Of a stretch of DNA of 64,000 nt, positions 16,729 to 25,263 are shown piece after piece. The translations under genes were made by a program, and so were the position numbers. The notes under the pieces were generated by a model. It was not told where the DNA came from. It ran no database searches and was given only the letters and a program-made list of their open reading frames with translations. Each line of letters opens with the position of its first letter. Position 1 is the stretch's first letter. The stretch covers positions 2,356,001 to 2,420,000 of the forward strand of contig NZ_CP084876.1 of the NCBI RefSeq assembly GCF_020525925.1, given 5' to 3'. The stretch comes from Klebsiella quasipneumoniae subsp. quasipneumoniae (GTDB lineage Bacteria; Pseudomonadota; Gammaproteobacteria; Enterobacterales; Enterobacteriaceae).

Positions 16729-18834
16729 TTACTCGAAGCGCCAGGCGAGGTTCAGCCCGATACCGTAGTTGCGTCCCGGCGCGGGCTCGTAGTAGCGTCC
16801 GTTGGACTCGTTAACGATGACGGACCCGACGTATTCGCGGTCGAACAGGTTGTCGACCCGGCCGAACAGATCCATATCCATCCTGCCATAGCTCCACTTA
16901 TAGCCGGTCGTCAGGCCGACCACCGTCCAGGAAGGGGCTTTGGCGGTGTTTTCGTCATTCGCCATGATGTCGCTCATGTAGCGAATATCGCTCCCGGCGT
17001 ACCAGCCCTGCTCCGGCTGATAGCCGAAGGAGGCGTAACCCATATTGCGCGCGATCCCCGGAATACGGTTGCCGTTGCAGCTGGCGTCGCCGCAGACGTT
17101 GGTGCGATAGGTCGCGTCAAGCCAGGTCCAGGCCGCCTTCAGGCGCCAGCTCTCGCCAAACTGCTGATCCAGTCCCAGCTCCATCCCCTGACGACGGGTC
17201 TTGCCGGCGTTTTTATAGCTGGTGCGCCCGCCGCTGCTGCTGTCGACCACGATCTCATTATCGGTATCGGTCTGGAACAGGGCGGCGGTGAGCAACCCAT
17301 TGCCAATCCGCGTCTTGCTGCCGATCTCCACCGTGTCGTTGGTGGAGGGCTTCAGCCCGAAGTTGAGACCGCTCTGGTTATCGGCGCGGTATGACAGCTC
17401 GTTAATGGTCGGCGTCTCGAAGCCGCGGCCAGCGGAGAGGTAGACGTTCCAGGCGTCGGTCAGGGCATACTTCAGCGAGCCTGCGGGCAGCCATTTGTGA
17501 TAGCTGGCATCGCCGCTGTCGTCGCCATTGCCTGGGGTGATGTAGTAATCATTCGAGTCGAACCATACCGAGCTGTAGCGCACCCCGGCATCGAGCGAAA
17601 GTTTGTCGGTGAGCTGCCACTGGGTTTGCAGGTAAGGGTCGACGTTCCACATCAGGTTACGTTCGTTACGGCGTAGCGCGCCCTGTTCGCCATACTGCGG
17701 CGCGCCGTTGACCATCACAAAGTTTTCATAGCCCTTGCGGCGCTCGCTCATGTTCTCGTAGTCAAGACCGGCGGTCAGGGTGACCGGCACCAGCAGCTCG
17801 CCGCGATGGGTCAGCCGGGTATCGATCCCCTGGTAGTGGCGGGTGAGGTCGATCACCCCGCCGGCATGGCTCGGCTTCAGCTGCGGCGCGCGCGGGATCG
17901 ACTGGTACTGGGTGGTTTCGCGTTCCCCGGCGTACATCATGACGCTGAGATCGTCCTGGGCGCTCAGCTGGCGCTCGTAGCGCAGGCCAGCCTGGGTCTG
18001 CCGGGTATCCTTGCGGGTATTATACTGGTCGCCGCGCGGCGACTGGCGCGGGTTATCGCGCCATTCATCGGCGGTTAAGCCGCCGGCGTCATTGGCTTTG
18101 ATATCAACGCTGTTCAGCAGCAGCGTCAGCTTACTGACGTCGTTGATGCGCACCCCCAGCCGGGCGTTGGCCAGATTTTTGCGCGCGCCGCTGTGATCGC
18201 GATAGCCATGGGTGGTGAAGCGGTTAGTCGACACCGTGTAATCCACATCGCCTGCGTGGCTGCCGTCGCCAACGGCGCCGGTGGCTTTCATCCCGTAGTG
18301 CCAGGTGCCGAAGCTGCCATAGTAACTGCTGGCTTCCACGGTGGGCGGCTGGGTGCCGGTCTGGCTGGTGACGTTGATCACCCCGCCGGACGAGTTACCG
18401 TAGAGGGCAGAGAAGGGGCCGCGCAGCACCTCGAGGGTGTCGACGCTACCGATATCGATATTGGAGGTCTGCCCCTGGCCGTCGGGCATGGTCGCCGGGA
18501 TGCCGTCCACATAGATGCGCAGCCCGCGCACGCCGTAGGTAGAGCGGGAGCCAAAGCCGCGAATCGACAGCTGCAGATCCTGGGCATAGTTTTGTCGGTT
18601 CTGCACCTGCAGGCCCGGCACGGCGCCCAGCGATTCAGAGAGGTTGACGCGCGGCGCGGCCTGGCGCATCTCATCGCCATTGACCACGCTGACGGCGGCG
18701 GGGGTATCCAGTTCAGAAACAGTGGTTGGCGCAGCGGTCACCACCATGGTTTGTTCATCGGCGGCCTGGGCGGCGGCGATGAGCGGCAGCAGCAGGGCCG
18801 GCAGGGCCGCGTGTCGCACGGATAGGATTTTCAT
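16729..18834 (-). CDS. pqqU: TonB-dependent outer-membrane receptor PqqU (YncD)
   Basis: A 701-residue outer-membrane receptor with a signal peptide (1-24), a TonB box-like segment (DEQTMVVTA near 26-34), a plug domain (to about 150) and a 22-strand barrel ending in phenylalanine-containing WRFE. E. coli YncD has been identified as the uptake receptor for pyrroloquinoline quinone and renamed PqqU, and this protein has the same length and neighbours. Klebsiella can make PQQ itself, so here it may salvage secreted or shared PQQ. It is divergent from yncE. Confidence 0.92.
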   Translation of the reverse strand: MKILSVRHAALPALLLPLIAAAQAADEQTMVVTAAPTTVSELDTPAAVSVVNGDEMRQAAPRVNLSESLGAVPGLQVQNRQNYAQDLQLSIRGFGSRSTYGVRGLRIYVDGIPATMPDGQGQTSNIDIGSVDTLEVLRGPFSALYGNSSGGVINVTSQTGTQPPTVEASSYYGSFGTWHYGMKATGAVGDGSHAGDVDYTVSTNRFTTHGYRDHSGARKNLANARLGVRINDVSKLTLLLNSVDIKANDAGGLTADEWRDNPRQSPRGDQYNTRKDTRQTQAGLRYERQLSAQDDLSVMMYAGERETTQYQSIPRAPQLKPSHAGGVIDLTRHYQGIDTRLTHRGELLVPVTLTAGLDYENMSERRKGYENFVMVNGAPQYGEQGALRRNERNLMWNVDPYLQTQWQLTDKLSLDAGVRYSSVWFDSNDYYITPGNGDDSGDASYHKWLPAGSLKYALTDAWNVYLSAGRGFETPTINELSYRADNQSGLNFGLKPSTNDTVEIGSKTRIGNGLLTAALFQTDTDNEIVVDSSSGGRTSYKNAGKTRRQGMELGLDQQFGESWRLKAAWTWLDATYRTNVCGDASCNGNRIPGIARNMGYASFGYQPEQGWYAGSDIRYMSDIMANDENTAKAPSWTVVGLTTGYKWSYGRMDMDLFGRVDNLFDREYVGSVIVNESNGRYYEPAPGRNYGIGLNLAWRFE

Positions 18835-18863
18835 CGATAGTACTCGGGAGACGAACCAAATGG

Positions 18864-18881
18864 AACATATGTATATATGTT
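18864..18881. promoter_or_regulatory. Inverted repeat upstream of pqqU
   Basis: AACATAT-GTAT-ATATGTT is a perfect 7-bp inverted repeat 30 bases upstream of the pqqU start. Its size and position suit a dimeric repressor or activator. It does not match the Fur consensus well. The 257-bp pqqU-yncE region (18835-19091) holds no gene. Confidence 0.45.
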
Positions 18882-19091
18882 ACCCCGTTTGTAAAATATT
18901 TGAAAATTATTAACTGCCGTTGGTTAACGGATAGTGCTTCAGGCTGACGAATTTACCGGGCAACAACAATTAGCGCTCCACTTTGAGATAATTAATGATT
19001 ACTATTCGCATTCAAAATAAGGCAGAGCCATGACTTTGCCGCCGGAAGCGATGTCGGGTCAGCACATACAGGTTCATCAAAGGGAGTCGTC

Positions 19092-20153
19092 ATGTCATTA
19101 CGTCAGTTTGCCGCGCCGCGTCTGCGCCATTCACTGTTATTCACTTCTCTGCTGCTGGCAGGCAGCTTTAGCGCCCACGCCGCGGAAGAGATGCTGCGCA
19201 AGGCCGTCGGGAAAGGGGCCTACGAAATGGCCTACAGCCAGCAGGAGAACGCGCTGTGGGTCGCCACTTCGCAAAGTCGTTCGCTGGACAAAGGGGGGAT
19301 TGTTTATCGTCTTGACCCCACCACCCTCGACGTGACGCAGATTATTCACAACGATCTGAAGCCGTTTGGCGCCGCTATCAACCATGCCACCGGTACGCTG
19401 TGGTTTGGTAATACCGTCGACAGCACCGTCACCGCCATTGACGCCAAAACCGGCGCAGTGAAGGGGCGACTGGTGCTGGACGAGCGTCAGCGCAGTGAAA
19501 CCGTGCGCCCGCTGCAGCCGCGCGAGCTGGCGGTCAATGAGCAGACCAACACTATCTACATTACCGGTCTGGGCAAAGAGAGCGTGATTTGGGTGGTGGA
19601 TGGCGCTACCCTGAAGCTGAAAACGACGATTACCGGCACCGGGGCGATGGCCACCGGCCTGGCGATCGATCCGCAGGCGAAACGCCTTTATACCACCAAT
19701 GCCGACGGCGAACTGCTGACCATCGACAGCGAGAGCAACAGCATTGTGTCGCGCAAAAAATTGCTGGATGACGGCAAGGCGCATTTCTACCTTAACCTGA
19801 GCCTCGATACCGCCGGTCACCGCGCCTTTATTACCGACAGCAAGCAGCCGGAAGTGCTGGTGGTCGATACCCGCGACGGCAAAGTGCTGGAGAAAATCAC
19901 CGCGCCGGAATCGCTGGCGGTGCTGTTTAACCCCACCCGCAATGAAGCCTATGTGACGCACCGTAAGGCGGGGGAAGTGAGCGTTATCGACGGCAAGAGC
20001 TATAAGGTGGTGAAGACCTTTAAAACGCCCACCCATCCCAACAGCCTGGCGCTCTCTGATGACGGCAAAACGCTGTACGTCAGCGTGAAACAAGCATCCA
20101 GCCGTGAGAAAGAGGCCACGGCGCCGGACGATGTGATCCGCATCGCCCTGTAA
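19092..20153 (+). CDS. yncE: Periplasmic beta-propeller protein YncE
   Basis: A 353-residue secreted protein with a signal peptide (roughly 1-30, ending FSAHAAEE) and a seven-bladed propeller of YVTN-like repeats, for example TNTIYITGLGKESVIWVVDG, AKRLYTTNADGELLTIDSES and RNEAYVTHRKAGEVSVIDG. E. coli YncE is iron-regulated and binds DNA in vitro. Its job is uncertain. Divergent pairing with pqqU is conserved with E. coli, hinting at joint control. Confidence 0.93.
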   Translation: MSLRQFAAPRLRHSLLFTSLLLAGSFSAHAAEEMLRKAVGKGAYEMAYSQQENALWVATSQSRSLDKGGIVYRLDPTTLDVTQIIHNDLKPFGAAINHATGTLWFGNTVDSTVTAIDAKTGAVKGRLVLDERQRSETVRPLQPRELAVNEQTNTIYITGLGKESVIWVVDGATLKLKTTITGTGAMATGLAIDPQAKRLYTTNADGELLTIDSESNSIVSRKKLLDDGKAHFYLNLSLDTAGHRAFITDSKQPEVLVVDTRDGKVLEKITAPESLAVLFNPTRNEAYVTHRKAGEVSVIDGKSYKVVKTFKTPTHPNSLALSDDGKTLYVSVKQASSREKEATAPDDVIRIAL

Positions 20154-20300
20154 GGTCCCGGGCGCGACGACCATCGTCACCGGTGGTTGCGCCCGGCATC
20201 TCACCCTCTGTTACAAACGCGTATTGGCCTGATAAACCTGAAGGTTATACACTTATCGCTTTCCCGCCTCGCGCGGGCAGTGGTAATCAGTGGAGATAAA

Positions 20301-20522
20301 ATGAAAAAACCATTCATGGTGATTTGCGCCGGCGCGATGCTGGCGCTGCTGGCAGGCTGTTCGTCCAACTACGTTATGACCACCAAAAGCGGTCAGACGA
20401 TCGTCACCCACGGCAAGCCGCAGCTGGATAAAGAAACGGGGATGACCAGCTATATCGATGAGTCTGGTAATAAGCGGGAAATTAACAGCAGCGACGTGTC
20501 GCAGCTGGTTGAGGATAACTAA
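20301..20522 (+). CDS. YgdI/YgdR-type lipoprotein (DUF903)
   Basis: A 73-residue lipoprotein precursor. The lipobox LLAGCSS puts the modified cysteine at residue 20, followed by the DUF903 SH3-like domain (NYVMTTKSGQTIVTHGKPQLD, MTSYIDESGNKREINSSDV). Serine after the lipid cysteine predicts outer-membrane sorting. Function is unknown. The ribosome site TGGAGATAAA precedes the ATG. E. coli has paralogues elsewhere, not between yncE and ansP. Confidence 0.9.
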   Translation: MKKPFMVICAGAMLALLAGCSSNYVMTTKSGQTIVTHGKPQLDKETGMTSYIDESGNKREINSSDVSQLVEDN

Positions 20523-20530
20523 GTCCTGAC

Positions 20531-20563
20531 CTCCCGGTTTGCCCGCGATGGACAAACCGGGAG
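20531..20563. terminator. Hairpin between convergent lipoprotein gene and ansP
   Basis: CTCCCGGTTTG (20531-20541) pairs perfectly with CAAACCGGGAG (20553-20563). It lies just after one stop codon and just before the other, so it can serve both transcripts, although the T run is missing. Confidence 0.65.
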
Positions 20564-20572
20564 TCCTGCCAT

Positions 20573-22027
20573 TTACTGCTTGAGCGTCGGCGCTGTGCTG
20601 TGAATCGCATGCACGCGTTTACGCACGCCAAACCAGCCCGCCACCAGCAGCACCGCCAGCAACGGGATGGAGCCAATGGTATAAGTGCCGTTCGGATAAT
20701 CGAAGGCCATCAGCACCAGTACGCTAAACAGGAACAGCAGCGTCAGCCAGGAGGTGAACGGCGCCCCTGGCATTCTGAAGCTCACCTGAGCCGCTTTTCC
20801 TTCCTTAATCGCTTTGCGCAGACGCATCTGACACACCACGATGAAGCCCCAGGACGCAATGATCCCCAGCGAAGCGATGTTGAGGACGATCTCAAACACC
20901 TGCGACGGCACCAGATAGTTGAGGAACACCCCGACCACGTACACCGCCAGCGTCGCCAGGATCCCGGCGTAAGGGACGTGGTGACGGCTCATCTTCGACA
21001 TGAACTTCGGCGCGGAGCCCCCCATCGACATGGAGCGCAGAATACGCCCGGTGCTGTAGAGGCCAGAGTTGAGACTGGAGAGGGCGGCGGTTAACACCAC
21101 GATGTTCATCACGCTGCCGATATACGGTACGCCCAGTTTTGAGAAGAAGGTAACGAACGGGCTCTGTCCCGCCTGGTAGGCGTTCCACGGCAGCAGCAGC
21201 ACCAGCAGCACCACCGACCCGACGTAGAACAGGCCGATACGCCAGATCACGCTGTTGATGGCCTTCGGCACCATCGTCTCCGGATCCTTACACTCACCGG
21301 CCGCGGTGCCCACCAGCTCAATGGAGGCGAAGGCGAAGACCACGCCCTGCACCAGCACCAGCGCCGGCAGAAGGCCGTGCGGGAAGAAGCCGCCGTTATC
21401 GGTGATCAGGTGGAAGCCGGTGGCATTACCGTCCAGCGGCTTACCGGAGCCGAGGAAAATGGTGCCGACCACGAGAAACGCGACGATCGCCAGCACTTTG
21501 ACCAACGCGAACCAGAACTCCATCTCGGCGAACCACTTCACGCCGATCATGTTCATGGTGCCGACGATGGCCAGCGCGCCGAGGGCGAAGACCCACTGCG
21601 GCACATCGCCAAACGCGCCCCAGTAGTGCATATACAGCGCCACGGCGGTGATATCGACGATCCCGGTCATTGCCCAGTTAACGAAGTACATCCAGCCGGC
21701 CACGTAGGCGGCCTTTTCGCCGAGGAATTCCCTGGCATAGGAGACGAAGCTGCCGCTCGAGGGGCGGTGGAGAACCAGTTCGCCGAGGGCGCGAAGAATA
21801 AAGAAAGAGAAGATGCCGCAGACCAGATAGACCAGTGCGAGCGCTGGCCCTGCCATTTGTAAACGTGCCCCGGCGCCGAGGAACAAACCGGTACCGATGG
21901 CGCCGCCGATGGCGATCATCTGTACCTGACGGTTGCCCATCGCTTTGTGATAACCCGCTTCATGTGAGTTGAGCCAGTGGCGTTTTGCAGCATGGTGCTC
22001 CGCTGCAGTGTCGTGTTTCGTATTCAT
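20573..22027 (-). CDS. ansP: L-asparagine permease AnsP
   Basis: A 484-residue amino acid permease of the APC family with 12 predicted membrane helices. The hallmark N-terminal segment MIAIGGAIGTGLFLGAGARLQMAGPALALVYL and the GELVLHRPSSGSFVSYAREFLGEKAAYVAGW segment match E. coli AnsP, a proton-coupled asparagine importer. Both flanking gene pairs agree with the E. coli order yncE-ansP-yncG, but 9.8 kb of extra genes lies between ansP and yncG here. Confidence 0.93.
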   Translation of the reverse strand: MNTKHDTAAEHHAAKRHWLNSHEAGYHKAMGNRQVQMIAIGGAIGTGLFLGAGARLQMAGPALALVYLVCGIFSFFILRALGELVLHRPSSGSFVSYAREFLGEKAAYVAGWMYFVNWAMTGIVDITAVALYMHYWGAFGDVPQWVFALGALAIVGTMNMIGVKWFAEMEFWFALVKVLAIVAFLVVGTIFLGSGKPLDGNATGFHLITDNGGFFPHGLLPALVLVQGVVFAFASIELVGTAAGECKDPETMVPKAINSVIWRIGLFYVGSVVLLVLLLPWNAYQAGQSPFVTFFSKLGVPYIGSVMNIVVLTAALSSLNSGLYSTGRILRSMSMGGSAPKFMSKMSRHHVPYAGILATLAVYVVGVFLNYLVPSQVFEIVLNIASLGIIASWGFIVVCQMRLRKAIKEGKAAQVSFRMPGAPFTSWLTLLFLFSVLVLMAFDYPNGTYTIGSIPLLAVLLVAGWFGVRKRVHAIHSTAPTLKQ

Positions 22028-22619
22028 TGATGTATCAGTTTCCTGTCAATGCCCATGTTTGCAGCCGGCGTGGAGGACGGCTGGCACATTATGCTGGCTT
22101 TCTCATCATTCTGACGTAGGAGATAAGCTCAGACATGGCGCTGAATCCTACACGTAACCTAATAGTTACGCACCTAAAACATTTACCGATAGCATTTGAC
22201 AGATTTATCAATGAGATCAGCGTCGCAGAGTTTCCCGCAACAGAATGAAAGCGCTGGTATGCTGGCGTCGACTGGGGTAAGCGCGAGGTTGTCAGGGGAC
22301 GGCGGAGGCGCAGTTCGCTGCTTTTGCATCCGTTGGCCACGGGCGATGGTCACCTGCTCGCCGGGTCGCAGCCCGGCGTTTAACCGGTCATCCACGACCA
22401 TTTTTTAGCCATTATCATCAGTGGTTTTGATGTTAATATCCGGTTATTCCAGCATAAATGGCTTCCGCGTCGGTCACGGCGCCGCGCAGGCGGAGGAAGC
22501 ATGATGCCTGCAGGGGAGCAGAATGAACAGAGCGGTTAACCCTTATTGTTTAATTCATTCTGCCGGAGCAGGTATTGTAAGATGGAAAAACATACCCGTA
22601 GCGCCAGGCGATCTACACA
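22028..22619. other. ansP upstream region, non-coding
   Basis: These 592 bp lie between divergent genes. An inverted repeat at 22153-22170 is listed separately. Small frames at 22183-22401 (minus) and 22196-22408 (plus) mirror each other, lack ribosome sites and resemble no family known to me, so they are not called. The AT-rich stretch 22410-22460 may hold the promoter of the DapF-like gene. Confidence 0.4.
22153..22170. promoter_or_regulatory. Inverted repeat upstream of ansP
   Basis: CGTAAC-CTAATA-GTTACG is a perfect 6-bp inverted repeat about 125 bases upstream of ansP, in the right range for a regulator site. The protein that binds it is unknown. Confidence 0.35.
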
Positions 22620-23486
22620 ATGACACCCTTACACTTTCATAAATATCACGGACTGGGTAATGATTACCTGGTATGCCATCGCGCCGTTGCCGACCAGCTG
22701 AGCAACGAGCATATTCGAATTCTGTGCCATCGCCACTATGGCGTCGGTTCTGATGGTCTCCTGATCGACAGCGGCGATCGAACCCACCCCACGCTGCGTA
22801 TTATCAATCCGGACGGCTCCGAGGCGGAGAAAAGCGGGAATGGGCTACGGATCTATGCGCGCTATCTGTTTGATATCGGTCGTGTCGGGCATGAGCCCTT
22901 TTTAGTGCACACGGCGGGCGGAGACGTCTATTGCACCGTGGAGCGTGATTTTCATCAGATTAGCGTCGACATGGGGCGGGCGAATTTCAATCCGGCGGCG
23001 TTACCCGCCCTGGTGAATTTGCCCGAGGCGGTGAATTATCCCTTGCCGCTGGCGGATGAAACCCTGTCCGTCGTGCTGGTCTCTATGGGCAATCCCCACT
23101 GCGTTGTCCTCGTGGATAAGCTCGACCTGGAACAGGTTCATCGCTTAGGGCCGCAAATTGAACATCATCCTTTGTTCCCCAAACGCTGCAATGTGCAGTT
23201 CGTGGAGGTTGTCGATCGCCATACGCTGAAGATTGGTATCTGGGAGCGGGGCGCCGGGTTTACGATGGCCTCCGGGAGCAGCAGCTGCGCGGCGGCCAGC
23301 GCCATGCGCCGGTTAGGGAAGGTGGACGATCGGGTGGAGGTCAACATGCCAGGCGGCCAGCTGCGCATCACCTTCGGCGCGGATTTTCAGGTCTGTATGC
23401 GAGGCCCGGTGCATAAGATCGCCAGCCTGACTCTGGATAAAGACTGCTTTGTCGGCGGCGGCGCTATCTCCACTGGCGCGGGATGA
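22620..23486 (+). CDS. DapF-like epimerase paralogue lacking both catalytic cysteines
   Basis: A 288-residue protein with the two-lobed diaminopimelate epimerase fold. Recognisable motifs are KYHGLGNDYLV (8-18), GVGSDGLL, NPDGSEAEKSGNGLR (63-77), GNPHCVV (157-163) and ERGAGFTMASGSSSC (209-223). In true DapF the motifs read C-G-N-G and A-C-G-S-G, with the two cysteines as acid/base pair. Here both are serine (Ser72 and Ser218), from clean AGC and TCC codons. The fold and ligand-binding arginine region remain intact. A DAP epimerase role is therefore unlikely; an isomerase, a dehydratase or a binding role is possible. It is not next to lysine or peptidoglycan genes. Confidence 0.8.
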   Translation: MTPLHFHKYHGLGNDYLVCHRAVADQLSNEHIRILCHRHYGVGSDGLLIDSGDRTHPTLRIINPDGSEAEKSGNGLRIYARYLFDIGRVGHEPFLVHTAGGDVYCTVERDFHQISVDMGRANFNPAALPALVNLPEAVNYPLPLADETLSVVLVSMGNPHCVVLVDKLDLEQVHRLGPQIEHHPLFPKRCNVQFVEVVDRHTLKIGIWERGAGFTMASGSSSCAAASAMRRLGKVDDRVEVNMPGGQLRITFGADFQVCMRGPVHKIASLTLDKDCFVGGGAISTGAG

Positions 23487-23612
23487 CAGGTGGGGCGATC
23501 AGCCGGAAATTTTTTGCCTTTTGCTTGCTGTCGTAAGCGGCTGTACATACTGCCTTTTCCCATCCGGGCAAAGGCGACAAACAACGGAAATGGCTACCAG
23601 GGAGAAACAGAG

Positions 23613-24164
23613 ATGAACATCAACGTGGTCGGCACCAGCGGCTCAGGCAAATCCACCCTGGCTCGTCGCCTGGCGCACAGGCTGGGGCTGCCGTGCATCG
23701 AACTGGATCGCCTGTACTGGCGGCCGAACTGGCAGGGCGCGCCGGATGAGGCGTTTTTCGCCGCCATTGCCGCCGCGACGGCCACCCCGGGCTGGGTATT
23801 GGATGGCAACTACAATCGCAGCCGCGGGGTCAAATGGCGCGAGGTGGATCTGGTGATCTGGCTGGATTATGGCCTCTGGCGCACGCTGCGCCAGGCGGTG
23901 TGGCGGGCCGCGAGCCGGGCGTGGCGACGTCAGGAGCTGTGGCCGGGCACCGGCAACCGCGAGAGTTTCCGCCGTTCGTTCTGCAGCCGGGAATCCATCA
24001 TCCTCTGGACGCTGAAAACCTGGCGGCAGAATCGCCGACGCTATCTGGCCGATATGCAGGATCCGCAATATCGTCATATTCGCTTCGTCCGGCTGCGCAG
24101 TCCGCGGCAGGCCGAGGCGCTGCTCCGCGAGCTGGAAGCGCAGCGGTCAGGCGGGCATATCTAA
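23613..24164 (+). CDS. FlaR/adenylate kinase-like P-loop nucleotide kinase
   Basis: A 183-residue P-loop protein starting MNINVVGTSGSGKSTLARRL, with Walker A at residues 7-14 (GTSGSGKS). The family signature IELDRLYWRPNW follows near 30-41 and a GNY-x-R motif (VLDGNYNRSR) near 62-71, as in proteins named FlaR or DNA topology modulation protein. These are predicted to phosphorylate a small nucleotide-like substrate. The ATG at 23613 is chosen because AGGGAGAAACAG lies in front. It is a likely single-gene unit with no pathway neighbour. Confidence 0.8.
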   Translation: MNINVVGTSGSGKSTLARRLAHRLGLPCIELDRLYWRPNWQGAPDEAFFAAIAAATATPGWVLDGNYNRSRGVKWREVDLVIWLDYGLWRTLRQAVWRAASRAWRRQELWPGTGNRESFRRSFCSRESIILWTLKTWRQNRRRYLADMQDPQYRHIRFVRLRSPRQAEALLRELEAQRSGGHI

Positions 24165-24255
24165 TTTTCAGCAGTACACATGTGAATTAATTGTTTCTCA
24201 ATAGTTAGCAGAGATTTTAATAATGCAGGCACGTACTTTCATATGAGCCTGCGAA

Positions 24256-25263
24256 ATGTCTTATCGAATCAGTATCCTGGATAAAAGTCCGCTTGCCGCC
24301 GGGGAAACCGCCGCGCAGGCGCTGGCGCGTACATTAACGCTGGCGCAACACGCCGAAGCCTGGGGCTATCACCGCTTCTGGGTCGCCGAACACCACAATA
24401 CCGATCAGCTGGCGAGCCCCTCGCCGGAGCTGGTTATCGCCTGGCTGCTGGGCCACACCCGGCGGATCCGCCTCGGGTCCGGCGGCGTCATGCTCCAGCA
24501 CTATAGCCCCTATAAGGTTGCGGAAAACTTCAACCTGCTGGCCGCCCTCGCGCCGGGCCGCATCGATCTCGGGGTCGGCAAGGCGCCTGGCGGCCTGCCG
24601 CTCTCCACCCGCGCCCTGCAGCAGGGCCTGCATCAGGAGGAGAAAGGCGCCTTTGCCGACCAGCTGGCGCAGCTGGATAACTGGCTGTCGCTGACTGAGC
24701 CCGGAGGGGAAGAGAGCCTGCGCGCCACGCCGATCCCGCCGCGCCGGGCAGACGGTTTTCTGCTCGGCGCCAGCCTGGAGAGTGCTGAACTGGCGGCCCG
24801 CCTTGACTGGAATTTTGTCTTTGCCGCCCATCTCAATGGCGACAGCGCGCTGCGCCGTACAGTGCTCAACCGCTGGCGCGAGCTGAGCCCGCGCGAGGCG
24901 ATTGTCGCCGTGCAGGTGGTGGTCGCCGACGATCCCGCTACCGCCGCCGCGCTGGCGCAGCAGGTGGAGGCGTGGGGCGTTGAGCTGGAGAACGGCCAGC
25001 GGGTGACCGTCGGCAGTGAGGCGCAGGCCGTTGCCTTTGCCCGCCAGGCCGGTAGCCGTCCCACCCGTATCGCCCGCCGCGAATCTTCGCTGATATCGGG
25101 TACCCCCGAAGAGGTGAAAGCCCGGCTGGACGCGCTGCAGGCGGAAGATCAGCTGGATGAACTCATCATTGATACCCCCATTAGCGACGGGCCTGCGCGC
25201 CTGCGCTCCCTGCGCCTGCTGGCGCAGGCTCACTACGGCAAGGCGGTGCTGAATGTCCTTTGA
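24256..25263 (+). CDS. LLM-class flavin-dependent oxidoreductase (MsnO8/YtmO type)
   Basis: A 335-residue luciferase-like monooxygenase with a TIM barrel. Clear family stretches are SILDKSPLAAGETAAQAL, RFWVAEHHNTDQLASPSPEL and RIRLGSGGVMLQHYSPYKVA, the FMN-binding region around residues 40-90. It would use reduced FMN and oxygen. It starts a block of eight same-strand genes with tight spacing. Its stop overlaps the next start by 11 bases. In Bacillus a gene of this kind (ytmO) accompanies a similar transporter and deacylase set. The ribosome site is weak (GAGCCTGCGAA). Confidence 0.85.
   Translation: MSYRISILDKSPLAAGETAAQALARTLTLAQHAEAWGYHRFWVAEHHNTDQLASPSPELVIAWLLGHTRRIRLGSGGVMLQHYSPYKVAENFNLLAALAPGRIDLGVGKAPGGLPLSTRALQQGLHQEEKGAFADQLAQLDNWLSLTEPGGEESLRATPIPPRRADGFLLGASLESAELAARLDWNFVFAAHLNGDSALRRTVLNRWRELSPREAIVAVQVVVADDPATAAALAQQVEAWGVELENGQRVTVGSEAQAVAFARQAGSRPTRIARRESSLISGTPEEVKARLDALQAEDQLDELIIDTPISDGPARLRSLRLLAQAHYGKAVLNVL

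Noticed and set aside
22183..22408. Small frames on both strands upstream of the DapF-like gene
   Set aside because: They overlap each other antisense, lack start signals and match no family I know. A decayed gene cannot be excluded but is not supported.
22620..23486. Annotating this gene as diaminopimelate epimerase dapF
   Set aside because: Both catalytic cysteines are serine and there is no lysine or cell-wall context.
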